From Gemella morbillorum (GTDB lineage: Bacteria; Bacillota; Bacilli; Staphylococcales; Gemellaceae): 64,000 nucleotides of DNA. Under the pieces are notes generated by a model. That model did no database searches, was not told the DNA's origin, and was given only the letters and a program-made list of their open reading frames with translations. Where the stretch lies: NCBI RefSeq assembly GCF_900476045.1, contig NZ_LS483440.1, positions 62,001-126,000 of the forward strand, in the 5' to 3' direction. Below are positions 1 to 7,714 of the stretch, in pieces (the stretch's first letter is position 1; every line of letters starts with the position of its first letter). The translations under genes and the position numbers were made by a program.

Positions 1-273
1 GAAATAGAAAAGACTCCGGCGGAGCTTTGGCGAGCAGAATTATTCGATAAAACATTGTTAAAAGATAAGTTCAAGTTGTACTATGATAATAGTCGTCCAT
101 CAGCGCGACTTAACAATAAACCGTATGAAAAAGGTTCTAATGGAACGTATGAATTTATAATCGATGGATTTATCGTGAGTGATAATATAGAAGTATCGCA
201 GGTTAAAACATTAGACCAAGATTATAGATATAGCGATCATAATCCTGTAAAACTTAGATTTAGATTAAAATAA
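1..273 (+). CDS. C-terminal part of an endonuclease/exonuclease/phosphatase-family protein (5' end outside window)
   Basis: The reading frame is open from the first base of the window to a TAA at 271-273, so this is the last 90 codons of a longer gene and the true start is not visible. Near the end it reads YRYSDHNPVKLRF. The SDHNPV block is the conserved C-terminal catalytic motif of the DNase I-like endonuclease/exonuclease/phosphatase fold, whose His acts as the general base. The tract before it (FIIDGFIVSDNIEVSQV) fits the usual substrate-loop strands of that fold. Members include secreted nucleases, sphingomyelinases and sugar or lipid phosphatases, and the fragment cannot tell them apart. 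A TTG inside the frame at 55 is not a credible start because coding sequence clearly continues upstream. A terminator-like hairpin follows. Confidence 0.75.
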   Translation, partial: EIEKTPAELWRAELFDKTLLKDKFKLYYDNSRPSARLNNKPYEKGSNGTYEFIIDGFIVSDNIEVSQVKTLDQDYRYSDHNPVKLRFRLK

Positions 274-285
274 AAATTAACACTT

Positions 286-326
286 AAATAAACAACATGG
301 TTTCCAAAAAATCATGTTATTTATTT
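286..326. terminator. Terminator hairpin after the nuclease/phosphatase gene
   Basis: A 14-bp inverted repeat (286-299 with 313-326, one mismatch) has an A-rich left arm and a T-rich right arm. It lies 13 bases after the stop codon at 273. Confidence 0.5.
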
Positions 327-454
327 TAATTTATAATAGCGGGAATTAAATTCCACCTTTACAAAGTCATTTTTTATCAAGGTTTATAAATCTTCGTTGT
401 TGATGGATTAAGAAGATAAAGTAATATCTTTTGGTTAGGGAGTATTGGAATAAT

Positions 455-483
455 TTGAAAATTTAATGCTTTTTTTGTATAAT
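455..483 (+). promoter_or_regulatory. Sigma-A-type promoter for the 43-residue membrane peptide gene
   Basis: TTGAAA at 455-460 and TATAAT at 478-483 are separated by exactly 17 bases, about 75 bases upstream of the small gene at 557. Nothing else is seen between the terminator at 326 and this promoter. Confidence 0.65.
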
Positions 484-556
484 GAGGATAGAGATATAGG
501 ATATATAATTAATAGTTCATGATATAGCAAAAATAAATATAAAGGATGTGAAAATT

Positions 557-688
557 ATGAATTATGGAAATGTAATAGTGTCAATTGTAACGTTGTGTAT
601 AGGGTTATTACTTTTGTTTGTCGTTGTTAATTTAGCATATTATTTATATAAGAAAAATAAGATGCTAAGAGATGGTGATAAAAAATAA
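557..688 (+). CDS. Small single-pass membrane peptide (43 aa), unknown function
   Basis: An ATG at 557 opens a 43-codon frame ending with TAA at 686-688. It is preceded by an AAGGA ribosome site at 541-545 and, further up, by a consensus promoter at 455-483. The peptide begins MNYGNVIVSIVTLC, has one hydrophobic segment at about residues 6-31 and ends in a positively charged tail (YKKNKMLRDGDKK), so it should sit in the membrane with the C-terminus inside. It has its own promoter and a strong terminator just after the stop, which makes it a complete transcription unit. No family is recognised. Small regulatory membrane peptides and type I toxins look like this, but no antitoxin RNA was identified. 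Confidence 0.6.
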   Translation: MNYGNVIVSIVTLCIGLLLLFVVVNLAYYLYKKNKMLRDGDKK

Positions 689-693
689 ATATA

Positions 694-731
694 AAAAATC
701 GGACTTGAATTTTATTTCAAGCCCGATTTTT
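694..731. terminator. Bidirectional terminator between the small peptide gene and the symporter gene
   Basis: A near-perfect 16-bp stem (694-709 with 716-731) has a 6-base loop, A-run on the left and T-run on the right. It sits between two convergent genes. Confidence 0.85.
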
Positions 732-732
732 A

Positions 733-1929
733 TTATGCTTCTTGATTGTCTTTTTTAAAGAATACTCTATTCAATCTATCTACGATAGCTGATAAAGCGC
801 CATCTCCAGAAATGTTACATGCTGTTCCGAAGCTGTCTTGAGTGATGTAAAGAGCGATCATAAGAGATAGCATGATTTCGTTGAATCCAAGAACAGATTG
901 TAATAATCCAAGAGCAGCCATAACAGCTCCACCAGGAACACCAGGAGCTGCAACCATTGTTACTCCTAGAAGTAGAATGAATTTAACCATAACTACAGCT
1001 GATGGGAAACTAGCTCCGTGTTGTAACCAGTAAACAGCAGATGCGCAAGTAGTTAAAGTAATTGTACTACCTGATAGGTGGATAGTTGCAAATAATGGAA
1101 TAGTAAAGTTTGCAATGTTTTTATCAACACCCATGTTTTTAGTACTTTTCAGTGTAACTGGAATAGTTGCAGCTGATGATTGAGTACCGATAGCTGTCAT
1201 GTAAGCTGGTAAAATTTTAACAAGCATTTTGAATGGATTTTTCTTGTTCATTGAACCTGCAACAGTGTACTGAATAGCTATAATTATAAAGTGTAATACG
1301 ATTATTAGAACGAATACTAAAGCGAAGATTTTTAAGATTTTGAATACTTCACCAGAAGCAGTAATGTTCATGAATACCCCAAGGATATATAATGGTAATA
1401 GTGGAATAATTAATGAAGAAAGTAATTTTTCAATAATTTCTCCAAAGTCATTAAATCCTTGTTTAAGACCTTCAGATTTAGTTGCAGAGATTCCGATACC
1501 TAGAATAAATGAAATAATAAGCGCTGTTGTAACATCGAAGATAGGTGTCATTTTAAATTCGATATAACCTTTAAGCATTAAATCTTCTGGGTTTTGGAAT
1601 GTTTGTAATGTAGAATTAGCAAGTAAATTTGGTAAAGCTACTTTCGCTACTAAGAAAGCGAATGTTCCTGCGATAAGTGTAGAAACATAGGCAACTCCAG
1701 TAGAAAGTCCAAGAAGTTTACCAGCGTTATTAGACACTTGGCTAATCCCTGGTACGATAAATCCTACAATAATAAGTGGGATAGCAAATCCTAAGAATGA
1801 GCTGAAAATTGATGAGAAAGTAACGAATGCTCTAATAATAGAAGTAGGAAGGAAGCTTCCTAAAACAATCCCAAGAGTTACAGCTAAAATAAGTTTTACT
1901 ACTAATGGTATTTTTTTATAAAAACTCAT
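733..1929 (-). CDS. Dicarboxylate/amino acid:cation symporter (DAACS family)
   Basis: This 398-residue polytopic membrane protein should import a dicarboxylate or an amino acid such as glutamate, aspartate, serine or threonine, driven by Na+ or H+. The whole length reads as hydrophobic helices in the DAACS order. There is a Ser-rich re-entrant segment (GTQSSAATIPVTLKS, about residues 250-265), then a LSGSTITLTTCASAV stretch, and near the end a helix with TQDSFGTACNISGDGA that carries the family's cation- and substrate-binding polar residues. Length is normal for the family (about 400). The ATG at 1929 has AAGGAG close upstream. The gene is alone, read from a promoter at 2039-2067 with a perfect hairpin in its leader. 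Exact substrate (SstT-like versus GltP-like) cannot be settled by eye. Confidence 0.85.
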   Translation of the reverse strand: MSFYKKIPLVVKLILAVTLGIVLGSFLPTSIIRAFVTFSSIFSSFLGFAIPLIIVGFIVPGISQVSNNAGKLLGLSTGVAYVSTLIAGTFAFLVAKVALPNLLANSTLQTFQNPEDLMLKGYIEFKMTPIFDVTTALIISFILGIGISATKSEGLKQGFNDFGEIIEKLLSSLIIPLLPLYILGVFMNITASGEVFKILKIFALVFVLIIVLHFIIIAIQYTVAGSMNKKNPFKMLVKILPAYMTAIGTQSSAATIPVTLKSTKNMGVDKNIANFTIPLFATIHLSGSTITLTTCASAVYWLQHGASFPSAVVMVKFILLLGVTMVAAPGVPGGAVMAALGLLQSVLGFNEIMLSLMIALYITQDSFGTACNISGDGALSAIVDRLNRVFFKKDNQEA

Positions 1930-1969
1930 GATAATATTCTCCTTTATTCATTTAAAATTTATATAAATA

Positions 1970-1991
1970 GATAACTTTATACAAAGTTATC
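1970..1991 (-). promoter_or_regulatory. Perfect 9-bp inverted repeat in the symporter leader
   Basis: GATAACTTT and its exact reverse complement flank a 4-base loop (1979-1982). It lies in the 5' leader between the promoter and the start codon of the symporter gene. It may be an operator or an RNA hairpin; no T-run follows, so it is not a classic terminator. Confidence 0.4.
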
Positions 1992-2038
1992 TTTAACATT
2001 TAAAACTACAATTGTATTTTTTAAAAAGACATGTGTTC

Positions 2039-2067
2039 ATTATACAAGAAAAAAAGAGTTTTGTAAA
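2039..2067 (-). promoter_or_regulatory. Sigma-A-type promoter for the symporter gene
   Basis: On the minus strand TTTACA (2067-2062) and TATAAT (2044-2039) are separated by 17 bases, about 110 bases upstream of the start codon at 1929. Confidence 0.6.
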
Positions 2068-2125
2068 GGGAAATTGTCAGAAAATTTTGTTAAAATAAGA
2101 AAATATAGAAATTAGATATAAAGAT

Positions 2126-2166
2126 TACCCTCTTTACTGGAAACTTAATATCCAATAAGGAGGGTA
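2126..2166 (-). terminator. Terminator-like hairpin downstream of phnA
   Basis: A 16-bp stem (2126-2141 with 2151-2166, only G-T wobbles) has a 9-base loop. It lies 25 bases beyond the phnA stop on the minus strand. The following U-tract is weak. Confidence 0.55.
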
Positions 2167-2190
2167 TCAAAATATTTTGCGTATTTCTAC

Positions 2191-2526
2191 TTATATTTTT
2201 TTAACAAATTCACTTTTAAGTTTCATCGCTCCAAAACCATCGATTTTGCAGTCGATATTGTGATCTCCGTCTACAAGACGAATATTTTTAACTCGTGTTC
2301 CTTGTTTTAGTGTAGAAGAACTTCCTTTAACTTTTAAATCTTTAATTACAGAAACAGTATCCCCATCTTGAAGAATATTACCGTTTGCATCACGGTAAAC
2401 TTTTTCTTCCTCAGCATTAGCAGCATCTTCTGGTGACCATTCATGAGCACACATAGGGCATACTAACATATTTCCGTCTTCATAAGTATATTCACTATTA
2501 CACTCTGGACAATTAGGTAGTGTCAT
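2191..2526 (-). CDS. phnA: PhnA/YjdM-family zinc-ribbon protein
   Basis: The 111-residue product starts [18 protein letters not shown] and carries two CxxC pairs (CPEC and CPMC, residues about 6-30) that form the N-terminal zinc ribbon. The PhnA domain follows, with the typical [23 protein letters not shown] core. The family is linked by name to alkylphosphonate utilisation, but its biochemical role in Firmicutes is not established. A longer frame opens 24 bases upstream, but the GGAGG ribosome site sits just before the ATG at 2526 and would be inside the coding sequence of the longer form, so the shorter start is preferred. The gene is monocistronic, with its own promoter at 2566-2593. Confidence 0.85.
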   Translation of the reverse strand: MTLPNCPECNSEYTYEDGNMLVCPMCAHEWSPEDAANAEEEKVYRDANGNILQDGDTVSVIKDLKVKGSSSTLKQGTRVKNIRLVDGDHNIDCKIDGFGAMKLKSEFVKKI

Positions 2527-2565
2527 TTTTCTTCCTCCATAAATTTTCAAATTTGTACAAAGATT

Positions 2566-2593
2566 ATTATATCATAATCAGATGTGATATCAA
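2566..2593 (-). promoter_or_regulatory. Sigma-A-type promoter for phnA
   Basis: On the minus strand TTGATA (2593-2588) and TATAAT (2571-2566) are separated by 16 bases, about 40 bases before the start codon. Confidence 0.6.
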
Positions 2594-2650
2594 ATTATAT
2601 CTTGGCGAAACCATATATTAAGTCGAATATATTACTTATGAGCAAAAAAG

Positions 2651-2679
2651 TTGTAAGTTTAAGAAAACAGTACTAAAAT
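2651..2679 (+). promoter_or_regulatory. Sigma-A-type promoter for the RclA/Har-like gene
   Basis: TTGTAA (2651-2656) and TAAAAT (2674-2679) have a 17-base spacer. The start codon is 92 bases downstream. Confidence 0.5.
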
Positions 2680-2690
2680 TTTAACGAAAG

Positions 2691-2702
2691 AACTAATTAG
2701 TT
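2691..2702 (+). promoter_or_regulatory. Perfect 12-bp palindrome just after the rclA promoter
   Basis: AACTAATTAGTT is its own reverse complement and lies 11 bases downstream of the -10 box. That is a position where a repressor would block transcription. Confidence 0.35.
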
Positions 2703-2770
2703 TGGCGGATATATGGTAACTATATTAGCAACTTTCAAAATACATTTATTAAGACAAAAGGAGTCGAAGA

Positions 2771-4099
2771 ATGATTAAGTATGATTTATTAGTAATTGGA
2801 TTTGGGAAAGCAGGAAAAACATTAGCTGCCACTTTTGGAAATGAAGGGAAAAAAGTAGCAGTTGTAGAAGAAAGTAGCGAGATGTACGGAGGAACTTGTA
2901 TCAACATCGGATGTATACCGACAAAAACTCTAATTGTTGCTGCTGATAATAAAAAAGAGTTTAAAGAGGCGAAAGCAACTAGAGATACTGTTGTATCTAA
3001 ACTTAACGCGAAAAACTTTGCAATGCTAGACAATAACCCTAATATAGATGTTTATACGGCTAGTGCGAAATTTGTGTCTAATAAAGTAGTAGAAATCTCG
3101 ATAGATGGTGAAACTAAGCAGTTAGAAGGGGATATTGTTGTAATTAATACAGGAGCAAAAAATAATGTACTACCAATACCAGGATTAACAACATCTAAAA
3201 ATGTTTACGATAGTACACAGTTTCAAAAATTAGAATCTACTCCAAAAACTCTAGGAATTATTGGTGGAGGAAATATTGGGATAGAGTTTGCTAATTTATA
3301 TGCACGTTTCGGTGTAGATGTTACTGTTATCGATTTTGCGCCAACTGTATTAGGACGTGAAGATAAAGATATAGCCGAAATGGCCAAAGGTTATTTAGAA
3401 GAAGCAGGAGTAACGTTTAAATTAGGAACTGCTACAAAAGAAATTCGCAATAATGGAGAAAAAGTTGTAGTTGATACAGAAAAATATGGTGAGTTAGAGT
3501 TTGATGCTCTTTTACATGCAACAGGGCGTCGAGCTAATATAGAAAATCTTGGATTAGAAAATACAGATATCAAAGTAAATGAAAGAGGCTTTATAGAAGT
3601 TGATGATTATTGTCAAACAAATGTAGAAAATGTTTTTGCAGTTGGTGATGTTAATGGTGGCTTACAGTTTACATATGTATCGTTAGATGATTTTAGAGTG
3701 GTAAATGGGTACCTTCATGGTAATAAGGACTATACAAGAGCAAATCGTAAAAATGTTCCTTACTCAACATTTATTTCACCAGTATTATCTCATGTAGGGC
3801 TTCACCAAGCAGAAGCTGAAGAAAATTACTCTAGCGTAGCGGTAGCAAGTCTGCCAGTTGCTAATATGCCAAGAGGAGCAGTTAATCAGGATCAAAGAGG
3901 TATATATAAAGTAATAGTTGATAAAGATACTAATTTAATTCTTGGTGCAACACTATTTGGAAAAAATTCTGAAGAGATTATAAACATAATAAAAATGGCA
4001 ATTGATAATAAAATTCCATACACTTATCTAAAAGATCAGATTTTCACACATCCAACAATGGCTGAGAACTTGAATGATGTATTCAAATTAATTAAATAG
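2771..4099 (+). CDS. rclA: RclA/Har-type FAD-NAD(P)H oxidoreductase (oxidant defence)
   Basis: A 442-residue class I pyridine nucleotide-disulfide oxidoreductase. It has an N-terminal FAD-binding GFGKAGKT, a redox-active CxxxxC motif in GTCINIGCIPTK at about residues 42-53, a central NAD(P)H fold with GGGNIGIEFA near 165, the second FAD motif VFAVGDVNGG near 290, and a dimerisation domain ending DQIFTHPTMAENLND. The opening (IGFGKAGKTLA) and end resemble E. coli RclA and the streptococcal hypothiocyanous acid reductase Har more than mercuric reductase or lipoamide dehydrogenase. The likely role is reducing oxidants such as hypothiocyanite or handling copper/HOCl stress in the cytosol. The ATG at 2771 follows AAAGGAG. 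The gene is alone, between a promoter and a terminator. Confidence 0.85.
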   Translation: MIKYDLLVIGFGKAGKTLAATFGNEGKKVAVVEESSEMYGGTCINIGCIPTKTLIVAADNKKEFKEAKATRDTVVSKLNAKNFAMLDNNPNIDVYTASAKFVSNKVVEISIDGETKQLEGDIVVINTGAKNNVLPIPGLTTSKNVYDSTQFQKLESTPKTLGIIGGGNIGIEFANLYARFGVDVTVIDFAPTVLGREDKDIAEMAKGYLEEAGVTFKLGTATKEIRNNGEKVVVDTEKYGELEFDALLHATGRRANIENLGLENTDIKVNERGFIEVDDYCQTNVENVFAVGDVNGGLQFTYVSLDDFRVVNGYLHGNKDYTRANRKNVPYSTFISPVLSHVGLHQAEAEENYSSVAVASLPVANMPRGAVNQDQRGIYKVIVDKDTNLILGATLFGKNSEEIINIIKMAIDNKIPYTYLKDQIFTHPTMAENLNDVFKLIK

Positions 4100-4107
4100 A
4101 AAAGATT

Positions 4108-4143
4108 AAATCCCTGCAGAACTAAGTTCAACAGGGATTTTTT
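4108..4143. terminator. Terminator after the RclA-like gene
   Basis: A perfect 9-bp stem (AAATCCCTG, 4108-4116, with 4132-4140) ends in a run of Ts. It lies between convergent genes and may serve both. Confidence 0.7.
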
Positions 4144-4152
4144 GGTTATTGT

Positions 4153-5367
4153 CTAGCGCTTTATAAGTTTTAATAATTTTCTACGAAGTGGTAAACCGTA
4201 GTTATACATTAGGTTGAATGATTGAGAAAGAACTAGGTCAAATTCTCCGTAATATTCAACTATATTAGGAGCGAATTTTGATTTGAAACCAAGAAGGCTG
4301 TCGTTAAGATTCCCTTCGATTCCGCCCATTGATACTTCGCTAATACCCATCGTTTGAGCTGTTTTCATCGTATCAGAGAATACTTTGTATTGTGCAGGTA
4401 ATTTCGCAAAACTTTCATTCATTCCTGCATAAATAATCTCAGCATGATTTCCGTAGGCTATAGTGATAGCTGCGCTAATTACTTGGTCTTTAGTTTTATC
4501 CTCAATTTCAAGAGTATTAAACAATGTTATTAATTTTTCTATTCCAGCTACTTGTTCAACAAGAGTACGTTTTTTCTTAGGAGATTTCTCCTCGAGTGCT
4601 TCGATTTCTAGTTCTAGATTTTCTTTACGCATTTGGCATGCTTCAAGTGCTTTTTCGATATTTATATATGAAATATAAAGTAATGCATTATCTCCGAAAG
4701 TATCTAATAAGTTTTCAAAATACTCACGTCCTCGTAACGAGATATTTTTTCTTTTTTCTGTACATGCTAGCGCAAATAAGAAATCATCTAGGTTTTCTTT
4801 TCCACAACGACGTACTTCAACAAATTTTTTATCAGCATCACGAATCAAACGACGTGTATCCTTAGGAAAAAGGTCAGGAACTTCGGCTGTTAGCTTGGTT
4901 ACAGTGTTGAAACGAGGTTGGATAGTGCTACTCATATCAAGACTGAATCCTTTATGCTTATATGCATATTTTTTAAATACCTTTATAAGCTCATTATCTG
5001 TTCTTTCTACATTTATGTCTTTAAACTCGTGGAGTTTTTCATCTTTAATCGCAACAGGAATGTCCAACTTAACTAGTTTTGCAGTTTTATTTTTTGCATA
5101 TTTTTTTAGATTTTCTAAAAAGAACGATACAAGTTCTTTATTATCATAATCCATAATGGGACCACGAGGGGCATACCAAAAGCCTTTTTTAGTCAGTATT
5201 TGAGTGGCTGCGATAATATTTTTATTGTCATCAACGACTGCAACACGCTCAACACCCCAAGTGTTTTTTATTTGTGACCACTCTGTCGCTTGCATCATGT
5301 TTCCAAGTTTGTGATTTTTTACAAATTCTGTGTATTTTTCGGTATCAATTTCAGTTAAAAATTTCAT
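4153..5367 (-). CDS. FemABX-type aminoacyltransferase (MurM/FemX-like, peptidoglycan cross-bridge)
   Basis: The 404-residue protein belongs to the Fem family, which transfers amino acids from aminoacyl-tRNA to the lysine side chain of lipid II or its pentapeptide to build the interpeptide bridge. Family signs are the start FxxFVKNHKLGNMMQATEWSQ, the WYAPRGPIMDY motif near residue 70, and the two GNAT-like halves. A charged coiled-coil arm lies between them at about residues 240-285 (ENLELEIEALEEKSPKKKR), as in FemA/MurM. The C-terminal GGIEGNLNDSLLGFKSKFAPNIVEYYGEFDLV block is the family signature. The start has AAAGGA upstream. Which residue it adds (Ser, Ala or Gly) cannot be read from sequence. 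It is a single-gene unit. Confidence 0.85.
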   Translation of the reverse strand: MKFLTEIDTEKYTEFVKNHKLGNMMQATEWSQIKNTWGVERVAVVDDNKNIIAATQILTKKGFWYAPRGPIMDYDNKELVSFFLENLKKYAKNKTAKLVKLDIPVAIKDEKLHEFKDINVERTDNELIKVFKKYAYKHKGFSLDMSSTIQPRFNTVTKLTAEVPDLFPKDTRRLIRDADKKFVEVRRCGKENLDDFLFALACTEKRKNISLRGREYFENLLDTFGDNALLYISYINIEKALEACQMRKENLELEIEALEEKSPKKKRTLVEQVAGIEKLITLFNTLEIEDKTKDQVISAAITIAYGNHAEIIYAGMNESFAKLPAQYKVFSDTMKTAQTMGISEVSMGGIEGNLNDSLLGFKSKFAPNIVEYYGEFDLVLSQSFNLMYNYGLPLRRKLLKLIKR

Positions 5368-5447
5368 AAGTTACCAATCCTTTAATTCAAAGTACAATTA
5401 ATGATACCAAATTATAGTGGAAAAATCAATTTTGAAAAGAGTGTGTA

Positions 5448-5476
5448 TTTACAACTGGAAAGAAAAACTATATAAT
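5448..5476 (+). promoter_or_regulatory. Sigma-A-type promoter for the 5515/5798 gene pair
   Basis: TTTACA (5448-5453) and TATAAT (5471-5476) are separated by 17 bases, about 40 bases upstream of the first start codon. Confidence 0.6.
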
Positions 5477-5514
5477 TAGATATGATAGATTATTTTAAAA
5501 GGAGTTACTAAATT

Positions 5515-5781
5515 ATGAATATGAATACAGTTTATATAATGCTTGGATTTATTTTTATTTATGCAATAGTTGCAACTATTCGCGATAAAAGAAATAAACA
5601 AAATGCTAAAAGCAAAGAAGCATTCGAGAGATTACAAGAGAAAAATTATAGAAAAGAATTAGAAAGTGTAATAAACTTTAGCCAAAATGATGCATTCAAT
5701 ATCGCGGCGCTTAGAAAAAAATACTTTTTAAACTTCGCAGATGCTAAAAAGCTGTGGGAGATATTAAAAACAAGAAAATAG
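5515..5781 (+). CDS. Small membrane protein with one L7/L12 C-terminal-domain-like motif
   Basis: An 88-residue protein. One N-terminal transmembrane helix (residues 5-20) is followed by a basic linker and then a motif of about 40 residues (VINFSQNDAFNIAALRKKYFLNFADAKKLWE). This has the pattern N-x-x-x-I-x-x-[LV]-[RK]-x-x-x-x-L-x-x-x-x-A-K-x-L-x-E, which is the helix-turn-helix of the ribosomal protein L7/L12 C-terminal domain ([21 protein letters not shown] type). The ribosome site AGGAG lies about 10 bases before the ATG at 5515. It is followed after 16 bases by a gene with two copies of the same motif, so the two form an operon. Function is unknown; a cytosolic protein-binding module tethered to the membrane is an inference. 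Confidence 0.7.
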   Translation: MNMNTVYIMLGFIFIYAIVATIRDKRNKQNAKSKEAFERLQEKNYRKELESVINFSQNDAFNIAALRKKYFLNFADAKKLWEILKTRK

Positions 5782-5797
5782 GTTAGGAGAATAAATA

Positions 5798-6220
5798 ATG
5801 AAAATAGGATTAATTATAATATTAGGGGTATGTCTTTTTGTATACTTTTCGATTAAATCAAAAACGCCAAACCCAGAAGCAGAAGAAAAAGCACGTTTAA
5901 GTAAAGAAAAATATGAAGAACTAATAAAAGAAGAAAAGAAAGAAGAAGTGCTAGCGGTAATAGACACAACTCAAGGAGACATAGCTAATATAAAATTGTT
6001 AAGAGAAGCGTATGGTTTGAATCTACTAGATGCTAAAAATTTATGGGAACATATTAAGCCAAGCGTACTAGAGAGTATGGACTTCTCTAATGTAAAAGAG
6101 ATAGTAGACTACTCTCAAGGAGATATAGCCAATATAAAAATTATTAAAGATTATTACAAAATAGATTTGAAAACAGCTAAAGAATTATGGGATAGTATAA
6201 GAGAACAAGAAAATCAATAA
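5798..6220 (+). CDS. Membrane protein with two L7/L12 C-terminal-domain-like repeats
   Basis: A 140-residue protein. A transmembrane helix spans residues 3-18, then comes a highly charged Lys/Glu coiled-coil linker (about 28-52), then two tandem repeats. Repeat 1 is GDIANIKLLREAYGLNLLDA and continues KNLWEHI (about 60-86). Repeat 2 is GDIANIKIIKDYYKIDLKTA and continues KELWDSI (about 109-135). Each repeat is preceded by a similar hydrophobic strand (VLAVIDTTQ / VKEIVDYSQ). The repeats match the L7/L12 C-terminal domain pattern seen in the preceding gene. The ATG at 5798 follows AGGAGAATAAAT. I know of no experimentally defined role; being paired with a single-repeat paralogue suggests gene duplication. 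Confidence 0.7.
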   Translation: MKIGLIIILGVCLFVYFSIKSKTPNPEAEEKARLSKEKYEELIKEEKKEEVLAVIDTTQGDIANIKLLREAYGLNLLDAKNLWEHIKPSVLESMDFSNVKEIVDYSQGDIANIKIIKDYYKIDLKTAKELWDSIREQENQ

Positions 6221-6306
6221 AAGGTAGATTCTGTAATAAGAAGGTAAGAGATTAATTTTATAGTTTTAGAAAGTTGATCTAATTAGCTGTAGATTGAATG
6301 TGTATA

Positions 6307-6387
6307 AAATAAACCAGTAGAAAGATACTCAATAAAATTGATGTTAAAAAGCATAATTTCGAGTAACTTCTTACTGGTTTTATTTAT
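6307..6387. terminator. Long bidirectional terminator between the L7/L12-like pair and the phosphoesterase
   Basis: AAACCAGTA-rich left arm at 6311-6330 pairs with GAGTAACTTCTTACTGGTTT at 6361-6380, with one bulge. A-runs and T-runs flank both sides of the stem between convergent genes. Confidence 0.7.
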
Positions 6388-7478
6388 TTTCCTTCTATTG
6401 TAATTATCCAAACTTCACTACGAGCTGTTGTTTTGAAAGGTGGTCCCCAAAAACCGTAACCAGCAGATGTAAAGAAATGTTTATTATTAATCTTTTTATA
6501 GCCATAATCTAGAGTATATATACGCTCTGTAATATAGTTAATTGGCCATATTTGACCATGATGAGTATGACCAGATAGCTGAACATTGATAGGTAAGGTA
6601 GAGTGGTAGTCGATAGCATCTGGCTGGTGATCAACGAGAACAATAGTCTTGTTAAGATTTACGCTTTTAAGCAGGTCAGCTGTGTCTAGTCTATCACGAC
6701 TAACACTTCTATCTTTACGGCCAACTAAGGTAACATCTTTATTAAGTTCCACACTTTCATCGAATAGAGGAATTATGCCTGCTTTTTTAACCTCATCTAC
6801 TATCTCTTGGGCATCTCGGTCATGGTTACCCATAGTAGCGTATACGCCTAAAGGTGCAGATAATTTGCTAAGTGTTTCACCCATATTGCGCTTTTTATAC
6901 ATAACCATATCATCGTCCATAATATCACCAGCAATTACGATAGCATCTGGTTTTTCTTCTTCGATAATTTTGTTTAATTTCTCAAGTTGATCATTTCCAA
7001 AAAATGTTCCAAGATGTAAGTCAGATACCATAGCTATTTTTATAGGTTTTTCAATTTTTTTATCAACTTTTATAGTTTCACTTTTAACTATAGGCGAGTA
7101 TGCCCAATATAACCCTAAAGCACTCATTCCAACAAGGAATATACCTGTTATACCTAAACTTATACCTTGAGAAAGGTTAAAGTTAAATAGTTTTAATACT
7201 AGTTTTGCTACTAATAAAATTATAGCTATAACTACTCCATTTAAGAAGTAGAAAAACCAAGTATTTCCATAATTTACCCATGGAGCACCTAGTCGAAGCA
7301 TATAAGCTATAATTGAAAAGTTAGCAAAAATAAAGAATAAAATACCAAGAACTAATTTTACCTTAGCTGAGATAAAAGGTGTTAACATCCATTTTAAGCC
7401 AAGCCATAAAAGTAAAACTAATACTTCGTAAAATATAGCTACCCCTACAAAAGCAGCAATAGCTTTCCAATTACTCAT
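6384..7478 (-). CDS. Membrane-anchored metallophosphoesterase (YkuE/YaeI-like)
   Basis: A 364-residue protein. About five hydrophobic helices fill the first 140 residues, followed by a calcineurin-like phosphoesterase domain. All metal-binding motifs are present in order: SDLHLG (D-x-H), GDIMDDD, GNHD, LVDHQPD and GHTHHGQ. The last strand block (YGYKKINNKHFFTSAGYGFWGPP) is typical of the YkuE/YaeI group, some members of which hydrolyse UDP-diacylglucosamine or other phospho-lipids. Substrate here is unknown. A TTG 15 bases further upstream is in frame, but the GGAGG site lies between it and the ATG at 7478, so the ATG is the start. It stands alone, with an inverted repeat in its 5' flank at 7525-7557. 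Confidence 0.8.
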   Translation of the reverse strand: MSNWKAIAAFVGVAIFYEVLVLLLWLGLKWMLTPFISAKVKLVLGILFFIFANFSIIAYMLRLGAPWVNYGNTWFFYFLNGVVIAIILLVAKLVLKLFNFNLSQGISLGITGIFLVGMSALGLYWAYSPIVKSETIKVDKKIEKPIKIAMVSDLHLGTFFGNDQLEKLNKIIEEEKPDAIVIAGDIMDDDMVMYKKRNMGETLSKLSAPLGVYATMGNHDRDAQEIVDEVKKAGIIPLFDESVELNKDVTLVGRKDRSVSRDRLDTADLLKSVNLNKTIVLVDHQPDAIDYHSTLPINVQLSGHTHHGQIWPINYITERIYTLDYGYKKINNKHFFTSAGYGFWGPPFKTTARSEVWIITIEGK

Positions 7479-7524
7479 AGTTTTTTCCTCCAAATCAAAT
7501 CTAATTTTATAAAATAAAAATAGG

Positions 7525-7557
7525 GTAGTTGGTTAATTTAAAAAATAGGCCAACTAC
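7525..7557. repeat. 8-bp inverted repeat between two divergent genes
   Basis: GTAGTTGG (7525-7532) and CCAACTAC (7550-7557) form an exact inverted repeat in the region between the phosphoesterase (minus) and the choline-binding-repeat gene (plus). There is no T-run, so an operator is as likely as a hairpin. Confidence 0.35.
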
Positions 7558-7653
7558 ACGCTATTAATAAATCTTAGAAATTATATAAGAAATAGTTTAA
7601 ATTTAGTTAAAGTTTTTCTCGAATAAAAAATAAAAAAAACAGAATGTGAGCGT

Positions 7654-7682
7654 TTGATTTTCTACTTAGAATATGTTAATAT
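7654..7682 (+). promoter_or_regulatory. Sigma-A-type promoter for the choline-binding-repeat gene
   Basis: TTGATT (7654-7659) and TAATAT (7677-7682) have a 17-base spacer. AGGAGG follows about 20 bases later. Confidence 0.6.
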
Positions 7683-7714
7683 TTAATTAAGAAAAGACAA
7701 AGGAGGAGAAAAAA

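Noticed and set aside
733-1929. Assigning the symporter specifically as SstT or GltP
   Set aside because: Family features are clear, but substrate-specific residues cannot be separated without alignment.
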